Source: Turritopsis dohrnii (lineage: Eukaryota; Cnidaria; Hydrozoa; Anthoathecata; Oceaniidae). From it: a stretch of DNA of 64,000 nt. Made by a program: the position numbers and the translations under genes. How positions within the stretch are numbered: the first letter of the stretch is position 1; the number at the start of each line of letters is the position of its first letter. The notes under the pieces are model-generated. The model was not told the DNA's origin, did not search any database, and worked only from the letters and a program-made list of their open reading frames with translations. The stretch covers positions 372,001 through 436,000 of the forward strand of contig BQMF02000264.1 in the NCBI GenBank assembly GCA_027922465.2, in the 5' to 3' direction. Below are positions 34,601 through 45,424 of this stretch, in pieces.

Positions 34601-37600
34601 AATGAGGGTTGCTTGGGTTAAATAGTCCATTAATTTTTTCATTGGCTTTAAACATTGAACAATTCTAATATACATGACTCTTGGCACAATTAAAACATGG
34701 GTACTTACCTTCAGCTGTCTCTTACGATCGTTTTCAGGCAATGCCACAGTGAATTCTTTCTGAAAATGTGATGCAATAAAAAGCATTTAAACAAAATCAG
34801 AAACTGAAGTATCAGTAACCAACTATATTAAAGTTCATTGATAAGAAACGGAATAGCTGAAAATCTGAGTATTATGTATTATGCCATATAGGGTATGCCA
34901 TGGCACCCAGGCTGTTGGAAATCTCATCAACAAACAAACAACATTTTATTTATACTTACCGTTCCTTGAAAAGCAAGAGCTTTCTTTGTGTAAAGATTCT
35001 TCTTGCCATCAAAGACTGGTCGAGTGCCAAACACTGTTTTATTTTCGTCAACCAACTTTTCTATAACACGCCTGTTCACATCTTTGGGAGTTTTATCAAC
35101 TGAGGAGCCTTCTTTGATAGTAACATCATAGTGATGAATATCAGTATTTGGGATCTTTATGGCAAAGAAATTTGCTTTAAGTTCAATAGGCTTTCCCTGG
35201 TTACCAAAATCAGGTCTTTTGGGGATTACGAAGCCTAAAACAAAAGAAAACTAATTACACACAAACTAAGCCATGTTACTACATAGGCAATATAACCAAC
35301 TAATTTGAGGAGAAAAGAAATTTTTACAAGTGTTTTCAATTCAATTTAAATTTTATTTGATACTGCGGCGATGACATCATCAAAATCTTGATTGGCCATA
35401 TCTCTCTAAAAGTTGATTGTAGTGAAAAGATCCCATACACTTTTTTATCAGTTTTTCGTGCTCTACAACATGGGTGCACTTTCCGTTTCCAATTCGGTGA
35501 TTTAACTTTCCGTAACGGGGGTTCGCTTACTGGAAAGGCTTATCAGAAGACACATCCTTTTCGAAGTTAAACTCTGTAAAATGTTTTACCCGGGTTATTA
35601 GTCTATATATTACTAGCCGATTCTCTGTCTGTTTTATTATTATTATTATAGACAAATTTTTATATAGGATGGCCGATTCTCTGTCTGTTTGTTTGTTTGT
35701 TTGTCTGTCTGTCACTCAAAATGGTAGGTGAGCTGTGAGAGAAATTATTTCTTATCTTTATCAGTGATATTTTTTGATTTAACAGAGTTAGTTTTTAATG
35801 ATTTTGTGTAGTACTTAGAGTTATGCGACATTTTGTTGTTTAAAATTATCAATTTTGTTGCATGTCGTTTTTTTTTTTGTTTTAATAGCTTAACGAGACA
35901 ACAGGTTAGGCAGAACAAATGAAATAAGACTTGTAAATTTCAAAGCATTCTATTCTGAGAACTAAAAGTCATTTTGTTTCTTTAACAGCTGATATACTCG
36001 CTGCTAGTGTGGAACCAGTCTTACACACAATGGTTTATTAACAAATCAATAGATATGACGTAAGCAGTACATTGCGACATTGTTCATTCATTTAGTTAAG
36101 AAAAAGAAGACGTGCGTCTATAATCTATTGCTGCTGAAGACGTCTTCATAAACAATCAAATTGAAAAGGAGGCGACACAGGCATAGAAGAACACAAATTA
36201 AAAAGTTAAACAAAAAAGTGATCGCTGTTAAGTAAATGACAGGATAAGATTTCGTTCTTATTCAAAACAAAATATTTTTATCAATATTTTTAGTTGTGAT
36301 AGAAACTTTTATAAATACTGAATTTTGAGCTTGACTCGATTGGGAAAAGGCCGTTTACCGGCATCTATTTACGCTGGCTAACACCCTGTCAGTAACCTAT
36401 ACAGGGTTGCCAGCAGAAATTCAATTTCTATTTCAAGGTCATTTTTTAGACCATTTTTTAGTAATTTTCAAGGTCATTGCAGGGAAAAAATCTAATGATT
36501 CAAATAATTTTACTGACACTTTTCACTGAAAAAAGTAATTATTAAGTTCAATAATTAAAGGGTGTACAAATGGAGAAAGATTAGCCCGGCAAAGCGGGCT
36601 GGCTGATTTTGTCTTGGGTTCACATGAGAAAAAACATTAAACTATATAAATTGTAAAAACAATAAATATAATAAACATCTGCAATATCAAGGGGTGATCA
36701 TATAGTTTATGCAAAACTTAATAAAAAAATACTTTTCACATAAACGATGCAGTAGATACTAATACATATTTAACATCTTTTTTCAATCTCTATGAACCCT
36801 GCTTTTAAAAGGATGTCTAAAGAGTGATATTGTCACAATTGCTGGTAAAACTGGTAAAAAGCATGGTTGCTGTTCCACAAAGACCCCTCCACACATTTTA
36901 TTGAAGGTGAAAAAAAAAACAAATAAACTTCTAAACCATTCAGTGAGAGAATTCGCATCATGATTTTATTATTTTATCTTCTTTTGCAAGAACATTCAGG
37001 TTCAGACTGTTCTTAATTTTCGGACAATGATTTGAGCCTCAGACTGTATTTTTGGCCAAACCTGAGGCATGTGTTGTCTATTTAAATTCTCCATGTTAGT
37101 TAACAAGGCTTCATTTTACGTTTTGTTGCAGAATGGATGATAAGAGTACAAGAGTGGATATATAATTTCAAGAAAACAATATTATTAACATGGGTATCAT
37201 ATATTAGATTAAAAAAAGTGTGTACTACACAGAAGAAACATTTTGATTGTGAGTTTATCCAAGTTTAAATTATTAGATGGTTAAAATGACAATTCTTACT
37301 GTAGCTAAAAGGAGTAACTGAAAACAATTAACAGAAAAAAAATCTGTGGGAGAAAAACTTCCAAATTTCTGAGGTTATTCAAGGTCTTCAAGGTCATTTT
37401 TTTAAATTCAAGGCTTTTCAAGGTTTTCAGGTTTTTCAAGGTCCCCTGGCAACCCTGCTATAGGATTGAACACAATTCTTTACAATCAGTGGAAACAAAG
37501 TGTACCCGCGAATCTCAATTGATGAGGTTGTTCAGGAGAAAAACAGTCTTTTGTTTTTTTTCCGTAATTCTGCACTATTGGATAGTTAAAAACGATCCCA

Positions 37601-39720
37601 ATTTTGAGTCAATTATGAATCACAGGCACACTTTTTGTTAACAGGCTTTCATCTACCACTGTGCAAAGTTTTAAAGGAAATGAGTCACTTACTAGGAATG
37701 GAGGTCAAAGAAAGTAGAGCACTTATAATTTTTCATTACATACACGAAAATACGACAGCCTTAAACAAAGTGAGTTGCTAATTTAATTACCCAGTGGGCA
37801 AAACCGTTAAAAAGTCTCTGTGACGAAGAGCATTAATCTTATAATATTAATCGCGTAGTGTGCATACCACTTTTATTTTAGAGAGTGATATATTTAATTA
37901 AATTTTACGGTCAAATTCTTCGAATTTCCGCGTAAAACCACATAGAGGCGAGCGGCACTTTTTTCATGATTAGTATAAGAGCAAGTGGCATTGACGTCAG
38001 TTGTTTTTATGATCACGGGGAATCATTGCATTGCATCCCCAATAGAACACAACGTTTTTTGGGAAATATCTCGAGAACCAATAGGGATAACTGATGTTCT
38101 TTATAAGGTCAGCGTTACAGGTGATGGGGTGACGCAACATTTGGGCCTTAATATTTTTGGGTGGTGCGGCTATGAGGTCATCAAAATCTTTGAATGGTGA
38201 TATCTCCCGAACAGTTGATCATAGCAAAACAATCCCATACATTTTTTTATGAGTTTTTGGAGCTCTAAAACATGAGCACACTTTCCAGTCTCAATTTCGT
38301 GATTTAATTTTTCATCATCTATTTTCCATACATCCTTTTCAAAATTACAGCCATAAAAAACTTTTACGCAAGTTGCTAGTATTGATGAAATTGTGTGTAT
38401 ATCTCCTTCATAGAGATTTATTAACACATGTACCGGCTGGGTAAACATTTTTTGAGTATATAACAAATTGTTTATATTGATTATATACCAAAAGGTTGTC
38501 ATACGTCGAATAACAAAAAATGCCATAACTTTCTCCAATAGCAATATTTTTCCCTCTAAATTTGAATGTAGTGTAATAACCTAACGATTACATCTGTCAA
38601 AAAAAATTTGAAAAAAAAAATTTCACTATTACGTACGCTGAGCCCTTAAGATAACCAAATTTCTGTTTAAAAAATGATCAATCCACATAAAAGGATGCAT
38701 AGACTTGTATTAACCAGACTAACACTTTAAGTAAATTATATACTAAAAAGTTTTTTTCATACCTTTTCCCGAACCACCAATCGATAACTTTCTAATTGTT
38801 GTAACAACTTGCTCTTCTTGTATGGAAGCAGATTTTTTTGCAACATTTTCATCCTTAACTGGTACCTTTGTGGTATCAATAGATGAAGGTGCTACTGGTG
38901 GGGTAGGCTGTACACTTTTTGACTGATCATATTGCACCACAGAGGGTGTTGCTTGTGCAGTTTGATTTTTCTGAACAGAATCTTGAAATTGATCTGCTTG
39001 ATGTTGTTCAGAATTTGATGATTGCTGACTTCTCTGAGGTGTTTGTTGACGTGAAGGGGGTTGCTGCCCTGAACCTAAAAACAAAAAGGTTTGTGAAACT
39101 TTAAAATACCGAAATAAAATAACAACTTGTCAACTGTCATCCAAACCTTGCCAGAATTGTCTATTTAAGTTCTCCATGTTAGTTAACAAGGCTTCATTTT
39201 ACGTTTTGTTGCAGAATGGATGACAAGAGTACAAGAGTGGATATATAATTTCAAGAAAACAATATTATTAACATGGGTATCATATATTAGATTATACAAA
39301 ATAAAAATGCAGTATATAAATGGTTTTCATTTTAATGGAAAACCAAAACAAATTGACAAAGTTAAAGGAAGATATTGATCACAGTATTAGTAGTAGCATG
39401 TTCTGGAAATTAAAGATGTTTTTGCTGTCAATGATGACAGAACAGTTTTGATTAAAACACGTAAAAACATATAATATATATATAATATTTTATGTCACTT
39501 TCTTCTTTCTTCTGTATTCTTCAAATTGCTAAAACAGTTTCAGTACTGAGGCCAATTTTATTATTCTTATAGGAATAAGGAATTAATAACATAATAGAAT
39601 GAATAGATGCAATAAATGACTTTTGCACAATAAATAATAAACTATAGATGAAATTGGTGAATCAACGAAACTTTACAAACCTCTTCCACGTCCTCGTCCT
39701 CTTCCCCGTCCTCTTCCCAT
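28602..39720 (-). CDS. Argonaute (AGO-clade, slicer-competent), complete, 20 coding exons
   Basis: Exons on the minus strand: 39720-39681, 39074-38763, 35234-34960, 34759-34709, 34597-34470, 34135-33873, 33606-33438, 33203-33020, 32778-32659, 32280-32256, 32181-32049, 31886-31735, 31241-31022, 30915-30822, 30528-30460, 30382-30257, 30153-30019, 29934-29836, 29170-28974, 28716-28602. All phases agree, giving 968 residues. Order: an M(GR)n start, a Gln/Ser-rich linker to ~117, N domain, PAZ (around 335-450, [15 protein letters not shown] just before it), MID ([13 protein letters not shown]), PIWI (~600-930). The slicer tetrad is intact: D706 (GADVTHP), E746 (EIIEDL), D778 (FRDGVSEGQ), H915 ([13 protein letters not shown]). 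The C-terminus is MMYFV. Family role: binds miRNA or siRNA and cleaves or represses matching RNA. It is AGO-type, not PIWI-type. Oddities: a 25-nt micro-exon (32256-32280), a ~10-residue insertion before GLRTQCIQ, and two very long repeat-filled introns. Confidence 0.95.
29279..29667. repeat. TACTTTA-ended foldback element with TTTCGCG words (copy A), Argonaute intron
   Basis: TACTTTACGGGGAGAAAGTT at the left is mirrored by AACTTTCTCCCC..TAAAGTA at the right. The interior is full of TTTCGCG/CGCGAAA words. It shares end structure with copies at 41326-41775, 48340-49040 and 55859-56454. Confidence 0.8.
31297..31439. repeat. TA-flanked MITE with CAGTGGACTCT ends, Argonaute intron
   Basis: CAGTGGACTCTCC...AATTCGAAC is mirrored by GTTCAAGTTAGAGGAAGTCTACTG. 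CAGT ends and a TA site on the left suggest a pogo/Tigger-type MITE. Non-coding. Confidence 0.7.
32374..32517. repeat. 30-bp tandem repeat, about 5 copies, Argonaute intron
   Basis: The unit ACTATTTACAACAAACATTT plus TAGGTTGCAA recurs about five times with single-base changes, between the micro-exon and the 120-nt exon of Argonaute. Confidence 0.88.
35362..35606 (+). repeat. Dispersed ~500-bp repeat family, copy 3 (3' half), Argonaute intron 2
   Basis: Matches the second half of the 8107-8612 repeat: GATCCCATACA, CAGTTTTTC.TGCTCTACAACAT, TTTTCGAAGTTAAACTC and TTTTACCCGGG.TATTAGT. Simple repeats follow, including (TTAT)n near 35632 and TTTGTTTGTTTGTTTGTCTG near 35688. Confidence 0.78.
36402..37457. 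mobile_element. Non-autonomous hAT element, CTATA target duplication
   Basis: The ends CAGGGTTGCCAG and CTGGCAACCCTG are inverted, and CTATA lies directly outside both (36397-36401 and 37458-37462). This is a five-base target duplication known for some hAT lineages. It is 1056 bp with no transposase remnant recognised; CAAGGTCATTTTT words recur near both ends. It lies in Argonaute intron 2 and contains one copy of the segment duplicated at 39157. Confidence 0.82.
37067..37205. repeat. ~138-bp segment duplicated within the Argonaute gene, copy in intron 2
   Basis: TTGTCTATTTAAATTCTCCA through CATGGGTATCATATATTAGA is almost identical to 39157-39295 in intron 1; only about three differences were seen. 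It contains a splice-acceptor-like TTTTGTTGCAG. Confidence 0.88.
37463..37660. repeat. Repeat unit inverted at 43905-44095
   Basis: Words GTGGAAACAAAGTGT.CCCG, GAATCTCAATT, AGGAGAAAAACAG and CTGCA.TATTGGATAGTT occur here in plus order and in inverse order at 43905-44095. No coding content. Confidence 0.72.
37826..38375 (+). repeat. Dispersed ~500-bp repeat family, copy 4, Argonaute intron 2
   Basis: The longest plus-orientation copy: GAGAGTGATATATTTAA, ACCACATAGAGGCGAG, GATCACGGGGAATCATTGC, GAGAACCAATAGGGATAACT, GGGTGACGCAACATTTGG, GTTGATCATAGC and CTTTTACGCAAG. A CCCAGTGGGC-type MITE fragment (37791-37826) abuts its left edge. Confidence 0.8.
39157..39295. repeat. ~138-bp segment duplicated within the Argonaute gene, copy in intron 1
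   Basis: Partner of 37067-37205, in the same orientation. Here it is not inside the hAT element, so the two copies sit in different surroundings. Confidence 0.88.
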
Positions 39721-40648
39721 AATATTTCACACAATTTCAAGCAAAGTTATCCCAAATTAGGGCGATTGTCATAAATTATTGCTAACATTGTCATTTCAGT
39801 GTTTTTTTGTTGTCATTTTCGTTTCTCAGAATTGCATTGTTTTTCCTATTTTTAACAATGACTCTCCATCTCATAAACTGTAAAAATTGGTGCGGGAGAG
39901 CCTGGAGGAATGGAACCTAGTTCTCGATGGCTCAGTCGAAGTTGACATGAAATATAGTAGATAAATTGGGTAAACAAGCGAAGTTCTATCATTACCACGC
40001 CACAGTATTTTACCTCATTCTTTCTTGTCGTTGGCGCAATATCTACAACGATAGAAGATACGTTTATTCTCCCTGTAGTTCTGGTGAGTAGAAATCTTTT
40101 AAATTTCTTTCTCAATCTTTGGTGTTTATGCATATATAGCGGCTAGTTTTTTAAAGAATGTTACCTTCATTATTTACAAAATTACCAGCTTCGAATGAAA
40201 TCACACACTTGTCATGTGACAACACACAAAAGTGAAACTTCTATTTAGCTTATGACATAACTCAAAAATTTGTATACACGTTTCTTTTTATATAAGAAAC
40301 ATTTATATAAGAAACTGAAATCTGGGAAAAATTAAGAAACATTTAAGAAACATGGTAGGCCGAACAATATCTATACTGATGAACATATATTTTCATAACG
40401 AGAATATCACTTACTTACTTGTGTTACTTGTGTTAGTATTCAAACGTCTTGTTTAGGTATATAAGATTCTTTGTGAATCACGCTTCTGTCTGCTGCTATA
40501 TTCTCATGTACCGTCTACATTCCTAATTACGGACAGCGTTCGTTATTATGGGCATTGACCAAAACATAATTTCAACTGTCTTAAAAACATGGCACATCCC
40601 GCACTGTCAACCAAACTGTAATAAAACAAACTTCACAGTTAATTAAAT
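39721..40648. other. Argonaute upstream region
   Basis: This stretch lies upstream of the Argonaute start and should hold its 5' UTR and promoter. No TATA box or other motif can be assigned with confidence. Short duplications such as TTATATAAGAAACATT occur near 40290. The 93-residue minus-strand frame at 39852-40133 has no recognisable content. Confidence 0.45.
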
Positions 40649-42043
40649 TTATTTGAACGCTACAAAATTACTTATAGAATTTATTTTTCTAAACTTTAAA
40701 GATTTAAAATAGACTGCTCTCTTGAGAATCATGCGTATTTTTATGAGCTCTGTGTGTACAATGGTAGCCATATTTACAGATAAAAAATAATTCTCAACTT
40801 TTGACTTTCTCTTGGAGTATTTGGTTGTTCTGCCAGGGATTCTTCTTCTGCATGCTTCATAGCATATGTTGTTGAAGTTGCTTAGAATTTCTTGGGGGTC
40901 ATCACCATTGAGTTCTTCTTTCCAGTTGATTTGGCTTAGATCGTTTTTCAGCGTATTCCACTCAATTTCATCTGAGAAGAAGTTTAGTGCATTGAATTTG
41001 GAGCGGGCTTCTGGTTGATCATTGTAGTAGACAGTAATTTTAACCTTGAAACTAGTTGATACCATGATACCATGATGTGAAGTGCTTTGAAGTATATACT
41101 GATACAATTAAGCAATCATGTATTAGATCTTCATTGTTTGTCAAAACAAGGTCTAGGATGTTGCCATCTTTGTGAGTCGGTGTAGTGACGTATTGTGTCA
41201 TGAACATTTCGTTACAAAAGTCGTTTAATGCATTCAGCATTGTTCTTTCTTCGATAGAGCATCCAGGTTTGGGCAGTCTGTACACTTGAAGACGAGTGAG
41301 AGAAGATTACTTCACATGAGGCAGCTACCTTAATGGTACTAATTTTCGCTGGTACTAATTTTCGCGGTAAATTTTTTTTCCAAAAAAATCGCGTTTCGCG
41401 GATATTTATTTTTGCGGTTTTTCTGTCTTGACATTTTTCGCGGGTATTAATTTTCGCGATTTACCGTTATTATGGAAATTTTTTGACGAGAATAAGGAAA
41501 CTAAATAAGGTTGAATCGACTAAATATGCTTTAGTTTTCGCTAGTTACTCGGTTATTCAGCCTTTTTGATTTTTTCCCGATTCTACGAATACCCCTAAAA
41601 ACATCTGATGTGAAGCAGTGCCAGAAATTCAATTTTCCAGAAAAAATTCGCGGGTATTAATTTTCGCGGTTTTCAAAAACCTAAAAATTTCGCGGGTACA
41701 AATATTCGCGGTTTTGGGAAAAAACCGCGAATAGCGCGAAAATTAGTACCCGCGAAAATTAGTACCAGTAAGGTATATCTTCTCTCACATAGAAGCAGAC
41801 TTGTATGAGTTTGGTTTGAAAAGGAATCTGTACATGTGGTCTTGGCAATTGCATGGTTTTCATTGGGTATCGTTGAGGAAGTGAGTTTGAGAGAAGAGCT
41901 TGGTGTGTCTGCTGAAGTTGTTGTATTTGATTATGCATAGAGTTGATTCTTTGATTCAATGTACCCAGTATTTCCACCTTAATTAGACGAATTATCTCTG
42001 TTATCTCAGTTATCTGGTTCAGAGGGTTTTCTTGCTTCAACAT
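40649..42043 (-). pseudogene. LINE fragment (endonuclease region), interrupted by a foldback element
   Basis: Minus-strand pieces: a coiled-coil-like linker then VCFYVREDIP (42043 to 41776), the style of an APE-type LINE endonuclease; then the insertion at 41326-41775. Next come RLPKPGCSIEERTML, TQYVTTPTHKDGNILDLVLT and NNEDLIHDCLIVS (41285 to 41052), the end of the endonuclease. Finally EARSKFNALNFFSDEIEWNTL and ICYEACRRRIPGR (41107 to 40649), the linker before the reverse transcriptase. The RT itself is absent and frames shift, so this is a dead 5'-middle fragment. Confidence 0.78.
41326..41775. repeat. TACTTTA-type foldback element with TTTCGCG words (copy B), inserted in the LINE fragment
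   Basis: TACCTTAATGGTACTAATTT at the left and AATTAGTACCAGTAAGGTA at the right are inverted. GGTACTAATTTTCGCG-type words repeat through both arms. Confidence 0.82.
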
Positions 42044-42061
42044 TGTTTGGTAATATGTTGC

Positions 42062-43125
42062 TATTGTGTGTAACAGTATTTTTTTCTTTTGATTTGAGCA
42101 ACATACCCCTTTGCGGATTGAATCAAAACATATTGAATCCCTTTAAGATTGTTCTCATGGTGAAACATATATGAGTTTTAGATTTTGCAGAAATGCCAGG
42201 GGAGCCCTTTCATTTGGGTCTAAATAAGCCTTTAGCATGCTTTTAAGACATTCCGTTAAATGCTGAGATGTCTCTGATCCGAAATTGTACAGATTTCAGA
42301 TTAACCGAATTTATGTTATCTGAAGAAGAGGAGAGTGCGAAAATACATATTTTTCTTTCAGCATAACAGAGGATTACAAAATATTTCTAATATATAATTG
42401 TTTTTTTCATTGCGAATTCTTTATCTTTCTTTTAAGTGTACATTTATCACATGTCCAATGTTTGGGTTCTTCATTTAAACCCACGCAATCCCTGAATATA
42501 ATAAATAAAAGTTCTGTAAGAAATCATAAGTGAGAAATCAAATTTTTTACAAATTGTAATCACTTTACCAGTGAAACCATAATAGAACACTTTTCACATT
42601 CAATCGTTGCCACGAACTTTGGTCTTAACACCATAGTACTGGGCCGGCTTTGTTTCTTTCGACTAAAAATGAGCAAAAATGATAAAAGAATTTTTACAAG
42701 ATTAACAACCTAGTCACTTTTTACGAAAAATTCTCCACTCGCTGCTATGTTCTGTACTCCTGTAATTTCTGTTTGCCAAGCCAACAAACTATTTAAAGGT
42801 AGGAGATACTTTAAAGAAAAAACGTATCAAACTTGGTTAAAACTTTGGAATTATGCACAACCTTATAATAATAAAAGGAAATTTTACATACAGGCTAAAA
42901 ATACATGGTCACATCCACCCTTATGGATATTATAATATAATTATTTGATTCCTTGATGGGTGTGTGGCAGGAAAAATACATTTGATGTCCTTGCATGCTT
43001 CAATTAGCATGAAATGAGAGAACATAATTCTTTGTCATCGTCTAATCTTCCAATATTTATCATTTGATACTCTGAAAATTGTACTCTTTTCTTTCAAAGG
43101 TGAGAACGACTGGAAAAAACCTTAG
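42062..43125. other. Gene-free stretch
   Basis: AT-rich sequence without a recognised exon or repeat arm. The 62-residue plus frame at 42747 has no similarity I recognise. Confidence 0.4.
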
Positions 43126-43128
43126 TTA

Positions 43129-43794
43129 AGGCTGAAATACACGATAAGTTTAATTGGACCAATAAGTTGCATATAAAAAACTTATAAGTTTAAATGTAGA
43201 TTGGCAGCTGTTTACACGATCAGTTTAAACTTATCTGTTGAAAAGAAAAAACTCCTCTTTTTGAAATGGATATCAATGAGCGCAGACGCATATCAGTGGT
43301 TTTAGTAGCTATAGCAGCAACGCATAACTTTGATGAAATAATAGGGCGAAAAAACGAGTTACTTGGGTGAAGCTCTGGTTTTTAAAAAGAAAAAAATATG
43401 ATGCTTTTAATGCACTTCTCAGCTAATTTTGAATGGAAGATCCTACAGAATAGACATCAGAGCTTTTTCATTCTTCAATGAATTTTTTTATTTTTTCTTC
43501 CTTTTCTGCTTTGCTAGCCATTTTCAAAAAGTATGCTTTCACCACTATACTCAAGTCTCTCAACACATGTTTCACAAACACGTGGCTGGTAAACAACATC
43601 ACAATAGAGCTTTTGTTAATTTAATTCAAATTCAATAGAAAAAAACGTCCAACTAGTTGGCCAAAGTTGAACATGTCCAACTTTTTAAAAAACTTATAAA
43701 ACCAGAAAAAATTGTACGTCTTTGCTATTTACACAATCAGTTTTTTTATGTTACAACTAAACGGTCCAATTAAACTTATCGTGTATTTCAGCCT
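43129..43794 (+). mobile_element. Non-autonomous PIF/Harbinger element with transposase-start remnant
   Basis: AGGCTGAAATACACGATAAG and its inverse CTTATCGTGTATTTCAGCCT are the ends, flanked by TTA on both sides (43126-43128 and 43795-43797), the Harbinger target. Inside, broken plus-strand frames read MDINERRRISVVLVAIAA, then WVKLWFLKRKKYDAFNALL and MEDPTE. This resembles the N-terminal RxWV..W..+R....N.LL...D segment of Harbinger transposases, with stops. The catalytic DDE part is deleted. Confidence 0.8.
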
Positions 43795-43904
43795 TTACAC
43801 TGACCTAGGCTGGAAAACAACATGAATTTTCATGTTGGAAAAAAACTATAGGAATAACGAAAAAGCTGGAATTTTAAATTTTTCATGTGTGGACACCCTG
43901 GGTA

Positions 43905-44095
43905 GATGAAAGCCTGATAACGAAAAGAGTGCCCGCGATTTGAAAGAAAATTCCTGATTGGCTCAAAATCTGTGATTGTTTTCAACTATCCAATAATGCA
44001 GAAGTTTGAAAAAAAACAAAAAGCTGTTTTTCTCCTAAACAAAACCATTAATTGAGATTCACGGGCACACTTTGTTTCCTTTGATTGTGAGGAAT
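43905..44095. repeat. Inverted copy of the 37463-37660 repeat
   Basis: Carries AACTATCCAATAATGCAG, CTGTTTTTCTCCT, AATTGAGATTCACGGGCACA and CTTTGTTTCC in the order expected for an inverted copy. Confidence 0.72.
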
Positions 44096-44328
44096 CAACA
44101 GAACTAAAAAAAACATTCAAAAAACCTTTTTCGTCAGGACTTGGAGCTCAAAGAAGCACAAAAGTCCGTTTTTACAGATTAAATTTTTTCTTATTATTAT
44201 GTAAACATATCATTTTATACACCGTTGGAAAGAAAATTTATTGCTCTACATGAATTCAAGAAATATTTTTACAATGTACTGGTAAAAAGAAATAACGGGA
44301 AAAGCTAGGCAATGCATATGTGAGTAAA

Positions 44329-44971
44329 CAGCCCTCGTAATTCACTTCGGCAGTCGGCAATTGCCGAAGCATTTGCCGAAGCAAAAGCCTCTTTTTACAC
44401 CTTCACTTCGGCAAAATAATTGCCGAAGCCAAATTCTCTCACAACAAACCTATTTCCCTTTAAAAAATGCATTTTCTTAACTTTTTTTGCAAGCTTCGCC
44501 ACCATATTTATTTTTATGTTTCTGCGCTCCATCACAAATTTTTTTCGCTTACGGCCCGCTTTTTCATTAGTCAGCGGCTTTACCCACCTGACTATTTGAA
44601 TAGGGTTTCGTCGTCTATAACTTTCAGCAGCATTTTTTAAACTTTTTTCGTGATCACTTTGTTTCGAAATGATTGAGATCATTTTTTTTTCATAAAACAA
44701 TTTATAGACTTTGTTTACAAATACCATGAACCTTTTTCGATGAATTTAAAGTTTTATTTACAGAATGTGCGTGTTACAAATGGTTACAACTGGTACTATT
44801 TAGAAAGTTCCTCTTTGTTCTACACTCGTTGTTACGAAACTTCCATGGGCCATGCGTGGTTTAAATAGCGGGAATGAATTTGCCGAAGCGTTGCCGAAGC
44901 AAAATACGATATTCCAGCTTCGCTTCAGCAAAAATTTTGCCGAAGCCAAGAGAACCGAATTACGAGGGCTG
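44329..44971. mobile_element. Foldback element with CAGCCCTCGTAATTC ends, GTAAA target duplication
   Basis: CAGCCCTCGTAATTC at the left and GAATTACGAGGGCTG at the right are inverted, with GTAAA directly outside both. Arms near each end are made of repeated TTGCCGAAGC / GCTTCGGCAA words. The CAG ends and five-base duplication fit a hAT lineage. A 110-residue, Lys/Arg-rich minus-strand frame (44395-44727) spans most of the interior; I do not recognise it and consider it doubtful. Confidence 0.78.
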
Positions 44972-45424
44972 GTAAAAGGTCTGCTGAGCCCTTGACAACT
45001 TTGTGAAAAATTATTCTGAATATCAACAAAATGCTAATGTAATAAAACTTACTTCTTCAGCCATACATGATCAAATATCAATTTTCCTTTAAATTACAAA
45101 TATATAATTTCTTGTTCCATTTTTCATCCAATAACTACATCTCAACTTGAACACATTAAAATATTTCGAAATACCATTTCGCTTGTCTTTCTTGAAGTTG
45201 TTGGTTTTTTGGCTGGAGACACCTCAGCAGTTAATGGAATGTGATTTAAGTCATGAAACTCGATTATCTTATTAATATGTATGTAGATTGTAGCACCTAA
45301 TATAACGGAGAACATTCAAACAAGCCTGGATTTTTTAATAGGATAAATATGATATGAATGAAACAGTTTTTTTGTTGTTTCAATAGTTTAATGTTATATC
45401 ATTTGAATGTAGGTTGTATGAAAA

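Noticed and set aside
39852..40133. 93-residue minus-strand frame upstream of Argonaute
   Set aside because: No recognisable motif and no splice context; kept as promoter-region DNA.
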